Origin: Paenibacillus glycanilyticus
GTDB lineage: Bacteria; Bacillota; Bacilli; Paenibacillales; Paenibacillaceae
Direction of reading: 5' to 3'
Length of the DNA: 64,000 nucleotides
NCBI RefSeq assembly: GCF_023715145.1
Contig: NZ_JAMBNP010000015.1
Span: forward strand, 51,975 to 115,974
A program made the position numbers and the translations under genes. Positions 54,401-62,019 of this stretch are shown in pieces. A model generated the notes under the pieces. The model was not told the origin of the DNA and ran no database searches. It saw only the letters and a list, made by a program, of their open reading frames with translations. Position 1 is the stretch's first letter. Each line of letters opens with the position of its first letter.

Positions 54401-54865
54401 ACGACGAGTTCGCTCGCCGGAGCGAGCGGCACGCACGATATTTACATCAAGTTTTCCGGCATGACCGACTTCGACTGGTTCCGCTTCGAGGATAGCGTAA
54501 GCGCTCCGACACCCGTAACGATTCAAGCGGAGAGCTACAACAGCAGCAATAGCGTCTCCAATTATGTTACGACGATCGGAGGCTTGAATTCGGGATCCTG
54601 GGTAAAGTATAGCGGCGTCAATCTCGGCAGCGGCTTCACGCAGTTGAAATTCAGATTCGCGAACGGCGAATCCACGACCAAGACGGCGACCGTGCACTTG
54701 GACAGCTTGAGCGGTACGCAAATTGGAACCATCACGACGCCTGCTACGGGCGGATGGAGCAATTGGACGGAAGGAACGGCTTTGCTCACGCCTGCGAGCG
54801 GCATCCACGATATTTATATTTTGTTCTCGGGCGCAACCGACTTTGACTGGTTCCGATTCGAATAA
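51440..54865 (+). CDS. Secreted parallel beta-helix enzyme with IPT-like, chitobiase C-terminal and two CBM6 domains
   Basis: The 1141-aa protein has a signal peptide ending VYAAN (about residue 37) and an IPT/TIG-like N-terminal part (about 40-235). A right-handed parallel beta-helix follows (about 250-815; DETADIQAAIDAAG, VVYLTDGTYRI, then N-x-I repeats), as in pectate lyases, rhamnogalacturonases and similar enzymes. A chitobiase-like C-terminal domain (about 820-893; TIRYTTDGSTP) and two CBM6-like modules (about 900-1016 and 1027-1141, each ending DFDWFRFE) complete it. It probably cleaves an acidic or branched plant polysaccharide; the exact bond is unknown. It lies 13 bp before a glycosidase-like gene. 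Confidence 0.88.
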   Translation: MYATLGRQYRKSLSQILVLAMLFTLIAALDVRPVYAANAPKIDRLSDAVQAGKTFTITGWDMTASSQDVAIKLDSANTSPAAPPADALHPTIIQSDRKGNYVTVTMPGGVAAGVYNVWVKNATGWSAPAKLNAARALWISEKQAWSSQKITIVGRNFAGSEFGAGNGTVVRLKNSSNAVNQTITSGNAYMAEFSISSNTPLGTYDVEISSDGGVHWSKPSSGQQLQVVSAGSDPLGLGVAWAGNFNWANQVNASSYGAAPNSGVDETADIQAAIDAAGTNPNGGVVYLTDGTYRITSLHLSRKVVLRGQSRSGTILQYIGTGGATAIDSKTNFGQVGVANLTVTIAPGHTSRPDIFLILGSPWEVLDGSGNPTYPAGNVLQRTAEQMFLKGVKIDYDLGTNGAPGQRGFPMMTLGKERFLVADSDFRGFAGYAHNYVNQYSSFTNSYMEFSFGVYINTAEYYIATGNTLIGHTAVNAEKHGLSVRANNYVADNTIVGMRSVASGLVEGHDNDGEAIMSEAPGGYFNYGTVSSASGLNVTVSADRALVTPTVMYSYPAIQIIDGTGLGQLRRVTGISGNTITVDKAWDKMPDGTSKWTLITPNEHTTAYNNTITDNDKGIWLFGNAYDSVVANNTFLDSEGVFIWSVDVKNANESSLSPNYFNRVTGNVLTGVSPLSKNSGVGVASERFDNGGGHYFAVQAFGNEFRGNDISGTNETPVGNSITEAPSYNTGIYISTADIGYYDGNNDVSVSGDTTNTIVEDNTVRNKEYAVTLTHSSYGTVLAGNKTANITGSFVRDTGSHNTQSANNAGAAASQSTAAAPTFTPAAGSYSAPQTVTIASSTTGATIRYTTDGSTPNAGSPIYRTPLTVSPSQTVKAMASKAGMLQSAVSTAAYTNSGGGNLTLQAESYADMSGIVNFGTTIGDLHDGDWIKFSNVNLGSGFATLRTRFTNGDVSAKTAEIRLDSLTGTLIGSISTPPTGGWSNWVETTSSLAGASGTHDIYIKFSGMTDFDWFRFEDSVSAPTPVTIQAESYNSSNSVSNYVTTIGGLNSGSWVKYSGVNLGSGFTQLKFRFANGESTTKTATVHLDSLSGTQIGTITTPATGGWSNWTEGTALLTPASGIHDIYILFSGATDFDWFRFE

Positions 54866-54878
54866 GGGAGAAGAAACG

Positions 54879-57035
54879 ATGACAATGGCACCTATTATGC
54901 TGCTGATCGACACTTCGATGGCGGCTCAACCTGACAGCATACGGCATGCCGTTGCCGATATCGCGGGACATGGCTTCGACGCAATAGCGCTTGAATTTCG
55001 GAATTGCAGCTACAGCGAATTCGACGAGATCGGTCAGAGAGCCATGCGCACGGCGGAGGAGGAGGCCCGAATGCACGGCCTCGCCTTCGTCCAGATTATA
55101 CCCTGGCCGGGATTGCGGCTCCTCAAACATCATCCCGAGGCTAGACAGAAATGGATAAGCGAGCATGAAGGCTCCATTAGAAACGGCAAGCTCGAAATCA
55201 GGCTTAACGATCTCGAGTCTGCCGGACATACCGATATCCGGCCTGTATACGAAGGGATCGCCAAAGCGTTTCTCGTCAAGCGGGAAGGCGGAATTATTCG
55301 GGAGGCAAAAGATATTACCGCGGAATTAAGGGATGTCCGTCTGGTCATTACGAGCCGCTCCGATCTAAGCGGAAGGTATGGGGAGGACGGCGACTTGCTG
55401 CTCTATGCGTCCTACTCGACCGATTATCCCGATTTTGCGAGTGCTGCCATGGCCGAGTCCATAGACGAAACGCTTGCTTGTTACCTTGGAATGAAGCTTG
55501 ACGGCTTCGCCATCGACGAATTCGGAGCCGGCAGCAAGAAGGAAGACGTCTATTTAGGCGGAGCCGCTTTTTTGGAAGCTTTTCGCCATCGATACGGCTA
55601 TGAATTTCTCGACCGGATTTATCTGATGCGGCACAAGTCGGCGGACGATCGCTTGGGCAAGCTTCGTTTCGACTATTACAATTTGACGATGGAGCTGACG
55701 TACCGGATCCAGAAAGAGCTGAAGGAGCGGTACGAAAAGCAGCATGGAAAGGCTTCCTTTATGGGTTTTCACAGCACGTGGTGGGGAGAAGGCAATTCCG
55801 GCGATCTGTGGGCGGGCAATATCGACTATTTTAAGCTGACGGATAACCTAAGCGGAGGTTTTGTCGATGCGCAATACGACGCGGAGCGGACGATGCTCTC
55901 CATGACGATGCTTGCGGAGTCGCTTGCGAAATACTCGGACAGCGGGTTGGCGTACAACATGTGCTGGGACCGGGAGCCAACCTCCGGAAAAATGACGTAT
56001 TACCATCGTTTGCTTGCCGCCCGCAACGTACGCTGGGTCGCTCATGCCTACGGACATTCCGGACCGTTCGGACCCGGCTATCCTCATCACCCGACGTGGG
56101 CGATAACTAGCCGCTGCGTTGCGATGCAGAAGGCGATGCAGCGATTTGTCGGCAAAGCGGTCAGCCGTCCTCGAGTCGCTTTGATGTATGCATGGGAATC
56201 GGTCGCCTATCGCAACGATTCGTTTATGCATTATCACCGCCTAAGCCTGAAGGCGCTGCTGCATAAGCTGATGCTGCGTCACGTGGAGGTTGATGTCGTG
56301 CCTGCCTATGAAGAGCAGCTCTCACGCTACGACGCGTTGATTGTGCTTTGGCCGGCGATGCTGCCGGAGGCTGCATGGGAGCGAATTCGGCGATATGGCG
56401 AGTTGACCGGGAAACGTTTGATTGTTATCGGGCCGCCTGCGGTTTGCACGACGGAAGGCAGGAATATTGCAGCTGAATTCGAGGAACTTACCGGAACAGC
56501 GGTTCATGAGGGCGACCGAGGGGAAATTGACTATTCGGGCGAATACGAATACGTGGCTTGGGATCTATGGTTTACGAGGGACCGGATCCCGATGAAATGT
56601 TTTCCGTTCTCCGTTGCAAACGGAGCAGGAGATACCAGGGTGACGATCAGGCATGACGATCTGGCCATCGCGGCGCGAAGAGCCAATGTTGACTATTATT
56701 CGTTCGAGCTGCCGCTTACGCCATACTTCGAGTCTCTATTGCATGATCTTGAAGAATACAAGGAGCTGCATTTGCCTCCGGGTGTTCTTGCCAAAACCTC
56801 TTACGATGATGACGGGACCGTATTGACGTTACTTCCGCGTCTGGGCGGGGAGTTAAATGTGTCGTTCCATTACGCCGGCATCGCGTTTGATATTCATGGC
56901 GGAGGTCTAATCGGCCTTAAAATCGCCAACGGACGTCTGACGGCAGCTATCGGAGAAGAAGGGTCGGAGCTGTACGCAAACGGCGAGCGGGCAGACGATT
57001 CGTTGTTTGAAAAGATTGCTAGGCTTGTACCATAG
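54879..57035 (+). CDS. Cytoplasmic glycoside-hydrolase-like protein (TIM barrel with GH42-type middle domain)
   Basis: The ATG at 54879 follows AAGGGAGAAG. The 718-aa product has no signal peptide. The N-terminal half reads as a (beta/alpha)8 barrel (FDAIALEFRNCSYSEF, GFAIDEFGAGS with acidic residues, WAGNIDYFKLTD, AYGHSGPFG). The next part (about 430-560; RVALMYAWESVAYRND, YDALIVLWPAMLPE) resembles the amidotransferase-like middle domain of GH42 beta-galactosidases. It likely cleaves the imported oligosaccharide inside the cell. The precise family is not recognised. Confidence 0.65.
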   Translation: MTMAPIMLLIDTSMAAQPDSIRHAVADIAGHGFDAIALEFRNCSYSEFDEIGQRAMRTAEEEARMHGLAFVQIIPWPGLRLLKHHPEARQKWISEHEGSIRNGKLEIRLNDLESAGHTDIRPVYEGIAKAFLVKREGGIIREAKDITAELRDVRLVITSRSDLSGRYGEDGDLLLYASYSTDYPDFASAAMAESIDETLACYLGMKLDGFAIDEFGAGSKKEDVYLGGAAFLEAFRHRYGYEFLDRIYLMRHKSADDRLGKLRFDYYNLTMELTYRIQKELKERYEKQHGKASFMGFHSTWWGEGNSGDLWAGNIDYFKLTDNLSGGFVDAQYDAERTMLSMTMLAESLAKYSDSGLAYNMCWDREPTSGKMTYYHRLLAARNVRWVAHAYGHSGPFGPGYPHHPTWAITSRCVAMQKAMQRFVGKAVSRPRVALMYAWESVAYRNDSFMHYHRLSLKALLHKLMLRHVEVDVVPAYEEQLSRYDALIVLWPAMLPEAAWERIRRYGELTGKRLIVIGPPAVCTTEGRNIAAEFEELTGTAVHEGDRGEIDYSGEYEYVAWDLWFTRDRIPMKCFPFSVANGAGDTRVTIRHDDLAIAARRANVDYYSFELPLTPYFESLLHDLEEYKELHLPPGVLAKTSYDDDGTVLTLLPRLGGELNVSFHYAGIAFDIHGGGLIGLKIANGRLTAAIGEEGSELYANGERADDSLFEKIARLVP

Positions 57036-57081
57036 AATTAGCAGCCGGGAATATCGTGAACGCTATATTATATCCATTCAA

Positions 57082-57113
57082 AAAAGGCAACCGCTCAAGC
57101 GGTTGCCTTTTCC
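57082..57113. terminator. Bidirectional terminator
   Basis: A 13-bp stem (AAAAGGCAACCGC pairing across TCAA) with T4 on one side and A-rich flank on the other, between convergent genes. Confidence 0.85.
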
Positions 57114-57120
57114 CATACCC

Positions 57121-58338
57121 TTATAAAGCTTCAGTCTTATGCTGCCCCGGCAGCGGCTTTATCTGGCAAAGCCGCTCCGTGAAGGCGGAGCCCCAAATAG
57201 CGACGCCAATAAGCGTTAACGTTGCGATAATAGTTAAGAAGAGCGGTGAAATGACACTGTAGAGCAGAAGCGAAGCCACAAGCACGATAACCCCGACGGT
57301 ATAAGGAGCGGAGATCACGCCTGCTACAATTCGCGTAAACAGCATGTTTCCAAGCAGATAGAGCGCCGGCCCCGCGATGATAACGAGAGCGGTCTTCAGC
57401 TCCGTGTGACCGGTTGGATGCGCAAGCACCAGTTCATCTGCTACGGCGGACAAGATAATGCCTGCAACGAGGAGAAGATGCGTATAGGTGTAAGCGGAGC
57501 GGGCAACACGGCCCGGATCGTCGGAATGCGCGATGAAGTGATGGCCTGTTTTGGCTGTCATGTTGAAATAAATCCACCACATGGCGACGGAGCTTATGAA
57601 TGCAATAACAAATGAGCTTAAGGTAAGGAGATCCCATTCTAATTCGGCGAAGGTCGCCCCCGTGACCAGAATGGATTCGCCAAGCGCAATAATAATGAAC
57701 AATCCGCAGCGCTCCGCCATATGCGAGCCTTCCACATCCCATACGGTAGTTGGCGTTTTGCCAAGTCTAGGCACCCAGAAGCCAAGCGATGGGGAGAGGT
57801 ACTCGATAAACAGCGCGATAGCCCATAGGGCAAGCCGATTCTCTTCATGCGCAATTCCCCCGGCAATCCAGAAGATGCCGGAAAATGCCAGCCAACTCAT
57901 GATGCGGATGAAGTTAATGCGGAGCTCGGTGGAACCTTTTTGCAGAACCCAGACGGTATAAGCGGTTCTTCCCACCTGGAACAAGGTGTAGGCACAAGCG
58001 AAATAAATGCCCGTTTTCTCAAAGGCTTCCGTTAAGGAGCTCGACATGATTAGTCCGACCAGCATAAGTCCAATAAGCATAAACCGGACGCGCGTCGTTT
58101 CCGGATTCAGCCAGTTCATCACCCAAGCGGTAAAGATCCAGACCCACCAGATTGCCATGGTCAGGATGCCGAGGTGAATGGCGCCTTCCAAAGTGAAATT
58201 TTTCAGAAAGGAATGGGATAACTGGGTGACCGCAAAGACAAAGATTAAGTCAAAAAACAATTCGATAAAGGACACTTTACCGGAATCGCTGCTGCCCCTG
58301 CTGCGGAACAGCATGGCGTCTGTTGCTATTCTCTTCAT
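57121..58338 (-). CDS. LtrA (low temperature requirement protein A) family membrane protein
   Basis: The ATG at 58338 follows AAGGAGAGAACGA. The 405-aa protein has about 11-12 membrane helices and LtrA signatures (VSFIELFFDLIFVFAVTQLSH near the start, HMAERCGLFIIIALGES in the middle). The biochemical role of the family is not established. It is divergent from the Ohr gene. Confidence 0.9.
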   Translation of the reverse strand: MKRIATDAMLFRSRGSSDSGKVSFIELFFDLIFVFAVTQLSHSFLKNFTLEGAIHLGILTMAIWWVWIFTAWVMNWLNPETTRVRFMLIGLMLVGLIMSSSLTEAFEKTGIYFACAYTLFQVGRTAYTVWVLQKGSTELRINFIRIMSWLAFSGIFWIAGGIAHEENRLALWAIALFIEYLSPSLGFWVPRLGKTPTTVWDVEGSHMAERCGLFIIIALGESILVTGATFAELEWDLLTLSSFVIAFISSVAMWWIYFNMTAKTGHHFIAHSDDPGRVARSAYTYTHLLLVAGIILSAVADELVLAHPTGHTELKTALVIIAGPALYLLGNMLFTRIVAGVISAPYTVGVIVLVASLLLYSVISPLFLTIIATLTLIGVAIWGSAFTERLCQIKPLPGQHKTEAL

Positions 58339-58506
58339 TCGTTCTCTCCTTCGTCCAATGGGCTCCATAGTTTTCGTCGATTGTATCATGTAAGGATGAT
58401 TGAAGTAATCCCCTTAAGGGAATATTTCCTATGGTGCTGCTTTTTCGATTGTGGTCATTTCATTCGGGAGCGGAAACACAAGCGCAAGATTCAGGAGGGA
58501 ATGCAA

Positions 58507-58926
58507 GTGATATCGAAAGAGTTGTATAAGACAAGTGTTAAGGCAGTTGGAGGCCGTGACGGCAAGCTCGAATCGGACGATGGCCTGCTGTCCATCAACG
58601 TTCTGCATCCGAAGGAGCTTGGGGGCCCGGGAGGGGCAACCAATCCGGAGCAGCTGTTTGGCGGCGGGTATGCCGCATGCTTCGAAAGCGCGCTCAATCT
58701 GGTATGCAGGCAAAGACAAATCAAGCCGGACAGCACGTCGGTGACGGCGCGAGTGACTCTTGGCAAAGATGCGGAGGACAATTTCGAGCTGGCCGTTATA
58801 CTCGACATTACCTTGGCTGGCGTGGAAAGAAGCCAGGCGGAGGACATTGCGAAAGCGGCGCATAATGTGTGTCCGTATTCCAGAGCGACCCGCGGCAATA
58901 TCGACGTCCAATTAAACGTGGTTTAG
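58507..58926 (+). CDS. ohr: Organic hydroperoxide resistance protein (Ohr/OsmC family)
   Basis: A GTG at 58507 is 8 nt after AGGAGG; the ATG at 58501 is only 2 nt away. The 139-aa protein carries both redox cysteines (GGGYAACFESAL and NVCPYSRATRGN) and the NPEQLF motif of Ohr peroxidases. These reduce organic hydroperoxides with lipoyl-type donors. No OhrR regulator gene lies next to it. Confidence 0.92.
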   Translation: MISKELYKTSVKAVGGRDGKLESDDGLLSINVLHPKELGGPGGATNPEQLFGGGYAACFESALNLVCRQRQIKPDSTSVTARVTLGKDAEDNFELAVILDITLAGVERSQAEDIAKAAHNVCPYSRATRGNIDVQLNVV

Positions 58927-58944
58927 CTTTAACCCTGCTAGATT

Positions 58945-58978
58945 AAGCCCATCTGATCATTTGATCGGGTGGGCTTTT
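58945..58978 (+). terminator. Rho-independent terminator after ohr
   Basis: Stem AAGCCCATCTGATC/GATCGGGTGGGCTT with G-T pairs and a TTTT tail. Confidence 0.75.
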
Positions 58979-59074
58979 CCATGTCATCGCTATATTCTGG
59001 CTTTTGGGATTTTTACTTAAGCTGACTGCATGGTATGATTTTTGTGCCAGTACGAAAAAAGCGAGTTAGAGGGG

Positions 59075-59329
59075 GATGAGCCGGAGGCGGCTTTGTCTCC
59101 ATTCCGTCAGATGGCGATGCTCTCACGCATTCATGAGCTGGTATAGCAGAACTCCCAATTTATTATTTCGACGCATTCACCAATTATTATGGCGTACCCG
59201 CAATCCACGATTTATAACTTGACACCAGTCGGGTTCGAGTCTAAGCAATTGGAAGAGACGGATCATTACATCATCATGAAGCAGTTTCTGAATAATACCG
59301 AGCAGATGATTAAACATCTGATGGACTAG
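59075..59329 (+). pseudogene. C-terminal remnant of an AAA-family ATPase
   Basis: Reading from 59075 gives DEPEAALSPFRQMAML (Walker B and D-loop), then an in-frame TAG at 59144 where CAG would fit. QFIISTHSPIIMAYP (switch His) follows, then a normal C-terminal tail to the TAG at 59327. The Walker A half is absent. This matches the end of a roughly 240-aa ABC-type AAA ATPase, so it is a truncated and nonsense-mutated gene relic. A small hairpin (GCTTTCGCC/GGCGAAGGC) follows. Confidence 0.75.
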
Positions 59330-59363
59330 AAGCTTTCGCCGAGTGGCGAAGGCGTTTAGTTAT

Positions 59364-59645
59364 CTATTTAATCATTTTTCTGATCTGAACTAACTCATTA
59401 ATATAAAAATCAATCTGCTGCTGCACAGATTCGGTTTGTCTCAGCTGATCAACCTCGGATCGTGATTCGGAGAAGGTCTCCTCTTCCAATGCCCGAAGGG
59501 CTATGCCTGCAGCGATGGCAGCAATGCCGTCACCTAACGTAGCGATAATCGCGCCAATATATCCAAGACGGGCGACGATGAGGTCAATGGAATCATTATT
59601 GTTTTGATTCTTGCTGTCGTTGCTGCCATTTTTATTGTGACTCAT
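59364..59645 (-). CDS. Hypothetical protein with one hydrophobic segment (93 aa)
   Basis: The product starts MSHNKNGSNDSKNQNNND, then has a G/A/I-rich hydrophobic stretch (about 24-50) and a charged C-terminal helix (EVDQLRQTESVQQQIDF). The start ATG follows GCGAGGTGAACG on the minus strand. No family is recognised. Upstream, 14 bp (GCAGAAGCGGTTGG) are repeated at 59697 and 59741. Confidence 0.55.
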   Translation of the reverse strand: MSHNKNGSNDSKNQNNNDSIDLIVARLGYIGAIIATLGDGIAAIAAGIALRALEEETFSESRSEVDQLRQTESVQQQIDFYINELVQIRKMIK

Positions 59646-59764
59646 GAATCACGTTCACCTCGCAAAGCTTCTTCTGTTCCCTAGATAACAGCCTATGCAG
59701 AAGCGGTTGGCAGGGTATGGGCGCGATTGCCGCACATGGGGCAGAAGCGGTTGGAACCGCAAAA

Positions 59765-59814
59765 AAAAAGCGGTAGACCAGACTTGATGATCAAGTCCCG
59801 GTCTACCGCTTTTT
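59765..59814. terminator. Strong terminator of the ArsR/SRPBCC operon
   Basis: A 15-bp outer stem (AAAAAGCGGTAGACC) encloses a second perfect 8-bp stem (GACTTGAT/ATCAAGTC), with A/T runs on both sides. Confidence 0.9.
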
Positions 59815-59831
59815 ATTGGTTCCGTTACAGC

Positions 59832-60347
59832 TTATTTCGCTGCGTTCAGCGCTTCTTCGAGGCGATCCCATGTTTCGGTGATGCCTTGCAGCATGCCCAT
59901 GTCCATAACGGTCTTGAGCGCGTCGCCCGAAGCATAGACAGCGCGGTTAACAAGCTTCGTAGTGCCGTCGCCCAGATCAACGAATTCCAAGACGATGTCC
60001 GTTGCGGGCAGCTCGGTATTGATAGTGCCTTCCGCATCGGAGAAGTAATCGGTATAGCTGAAGCTGTTTGGCTCGTCAATTTCCTTATAGACGCCTTTGC
60101 CCCATGATTCCATGCCGTAAAATTCCCCTTGGCTCTCATCCATGCATTTCATGCAATAATGCCATACGCCGCCAGGACGGAAATCGATCTTGCAAACGGG
60201 CACTTCCCAGCCTCTAGGTCCCCACCAGTTCTTCAGATGCTCGGGCTCCTTGAACATCTTGAACACCAGCTCGCGCGGCGCGGCGAATACGCGCTCCAGC
60301 ACCAATACATTCTCGTTTTCCACTCTTGAAACCATTGCGTTTGTCAT
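59832..60347 (-). CDS. SRPBCC/AHSA1-family protein
   Basis: The 171-aa protein has the AHSA1 signatures ERVFAAPRELVFKMF, NWWGPRGWEVPVCKIDFRPGG and a C-terminal GMLQGITETWDRLEEAL helix. Its start overlaps the ArsR gene stop by 4 bp. ArsR plus SRPBCC operons are very common in Firmicutes; the ligand is unknown. Confidence 0.9.
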   Translation of the reverse strand: MTNAMVSRVENENVLVLERVFAAPRELVFKMFKEPEHLKNWWGPRGWEVPVCKIDFRPGGVWHYCMKCMDESQGEFYGMESWGKGVYKEIDEPNSFSYTDYFSDAEGTINTELPATDIVLEFVDLGDGTTKLVNRAVYASGDALKTVMDMGMLQGITETWDRLEEALNAAK

Positions 60348-60724
60348 TTGAAATCCTCCTCGTTATTTGGTTTGGGATGTTGGTATTGTTCGCTCTTTTG
60401 CAGCTCCTGCAGATACTTCTCCAGGTTGTCGTACCGTTCTTCCATAATGCGGCGGAAGGAGTTAACCCATGAATCCAGCAAGTGGAAGGGCTCGGGCCGG
60501 AGCTTGTAGTATCTTCGATTGGCATCAGCTTTCACTTCCACGATTCCGCTATCACTAAGCACCTTCAGATGCTTGGAAGCTTGGGGCTGTCTAATCCCCA
60601 GCCGGTCGGCGATTTCTCCTACTGTCAGGGGACCGTCGCGCAGCAGCTCAACGATGTTCATCCGATTGGGCTCAGACAATGCGCTCAGCGTCGTCATATC
60701 CAAGCCCGGATTATGTCCTGACAT
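60344..60724 (-). CDS. ArsR-family helix-turn-helix regulator
   Basis: The ATG at 60724 follows AGAGGTGAACGG. The 126-aa protein is a winged helix (SALSEPNRMNIVELLRDG, IADRLGIRQPQASKHLKVL) with a long C-terminal helix. No cysteine-rich metal site is visible, so it probably senses something other than metal. It is co-transcribed with the SRPBCC gene. Upstream, GGAATATTCC at about 60782 is a candidate operator. Confidence 0.9.
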   Translation of the reverse strand: MSGHNPGLDMTTLSALSEPNRMNIVELLRDGPLTVGEIADRLGIRQPQASKHLKVLSDSGIVEVKADANRRYYKLRPEPFHLLDSWVNSFRRIMEERYDNLEKYLQELQKSEQYQHPKPNNEEDFK

Positions 60725-60979
60725 GCCGTTCACCTCTTTATGTGATAGTATCTCTTGTTGTTGATTTAAATATACACCACAGGGAATATTCCTGTAAAGG
60801 AATATTTAAAATATTTTTCGTTTACTTCATCCTTACCCGGTATAGCAGGGAATTTAACGGTGGCCATAGAGTAAAGCAGCCGATTACCGCGAATCAGCCG
60901 CTTTTTGTGCTACCAAACTCTTGATTTGGCCGTATGAGGGTATAATAAGAACAAAGGGAAGAGGGAGAAGCGTATTGGA

Positions 60980-61681
60980 ATGAAAACAAACCGGAAGCAG
61001 AACACGTTGTTGCTGCGCGCCTTTGTCATCACGATTGTTATCCTGTTCGTATTTGGCTGGATCGCGCAGCTGGTCAGCCAGCGGCGGATTGCAGCATTTG
61101 ACGATGCCATTATAGATGTGATTCGCAGCAATCATTCGAATGCATGGACGGCGTGGATGAAGGGCTTTACCGAGCTTGGATCGGAATTTCTAGTCATTCT
61201 GATTATCGTTGGTTTTGCAGTGGTGCTTGCGTTGATCGGCTATCGGAGAGAGCTTATCTTCTATCTCGGCGTTATCGGATGCTCGGCGCTGCTGAATCTG
61301 CTGCTGAAGACGGTCTTTCAACGGGCAAGACCGGATATTAACCGGATTGTGGAGGCATCGGGATTCAGCTTCCCAAGCGGACATTCAATGTCGGCCTTTA
61401 CGCTTTACGGGATTACGATCTACTTTCTATGGAAGCACTTGAAGTACAGATGGATGCGAACGGTGGTTATTCTGATGGGCACCGCGTTAATCCTGATGAT
61501 TGGCATCAGCAGAATCTATCTTGGGGTCCATTATCCAAGCGATGTAATCGGCGGGTATTTGGTAAGCGCGGCTTGGCTGATGATGAGTATCGGGTTATAC
61601 GAACGTTTCCTGGAGAAACGATGGATTTCCCGGAAATTCCGGCTTCAGGGGGAGAGTAATGAAGGACCGTCCCATACCTAG
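60980..61681 (+). CDS. PAP2-family membrane phosphatase
   Basis: The 233-aa membrane protein has the three phosphatase motifs: KTVFQRARP, FPSGHSMSA and SRIYLGVHYPSDVIGG. Such enzymes dephosphorylate undecaprenyl pyrophosphate or phosphatidic acid lipids. About six membrane helices are predicted. The stop codon lies inside the loop of its terminator. Confidence 0.92.
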   Translation: MKTNRKQNTLLLRAFVITIVILFVFGWIAQLVSQRRIAAFDDAIIDVIRSNHSNAWTAWMKGFTELGSEFLVILIIVGFAVVLALIGYRRELIFYLGVIGCSALLNLLLKTVFQRARPDINRIVEASGFSFPSGHSMSAFTLYGITIYFLWKHLKYRWMRTVVILMGTALILMIGISRIYLGVHYPSDVIGGYLVSAAWLMMSIGLYERFLEKRWISRKFRLQGESNEGPSHT

Positions 61682-61695
61682 GATGGTCCTTTTTC
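61662..61695 (+). terminator. Rho-independent terminator of the PAP2 gene
   Basis: Stem AAGGACCGTCC/GGATGGTCCTT with one mismatch and T5; it overlaps the end of the coding region. Confidence 0.8.
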
Positions 61696-61707
61696 ATGCG
61701 TTGCCGA

Positions 61708-61893
61708 TCATCTTTTCCTCCACATAAGCGGCTTCATAAGATGCAGGAGAGGAGCTGCGAGCTTGCGGCGCGTTTTTTTGAAATCGCCGTCATGCTTTAC
61801 ATACAGTCCCAAACGGATCGCCCGTTCGATTTCGGCTTGACGCATTTTGTACAGTTGATCGAAGGTATGGTAGTCATTGTAATCGTAAGACAT
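61708..61893 (-). CDS. Small hypothetical protein (61 aa)
   Basis: The ATG at 61893 lies about 9 nt after AGGGGA. The product (MSYDYNDYHTFDQLYKMRQAE) is rich in Y and D at the start and basic at the end (KPLMWRKR). No family is recognised. It is divergent from the SgrR-like gene. Confidence 0.45.
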   Translation of the reverse strand: MSYDYNDYHTFDQLYKMRQAEIERAIRLGLYVKHDGDFKKTRRKLAAPLLHLMKPLMWRKR

Positions 61894-62019
61894 GATGAAC
61901 ATCCCCTTTATTTGAGGTCCAAGTACCTCTTCTTGTTTTCATTATGCAGGTGAAAGAATGAGGTAAAAAGTGTAGAATATGTGCAATAGATTTCCCCTTT
62001 TAGCGAGGTGAGAAGATTG

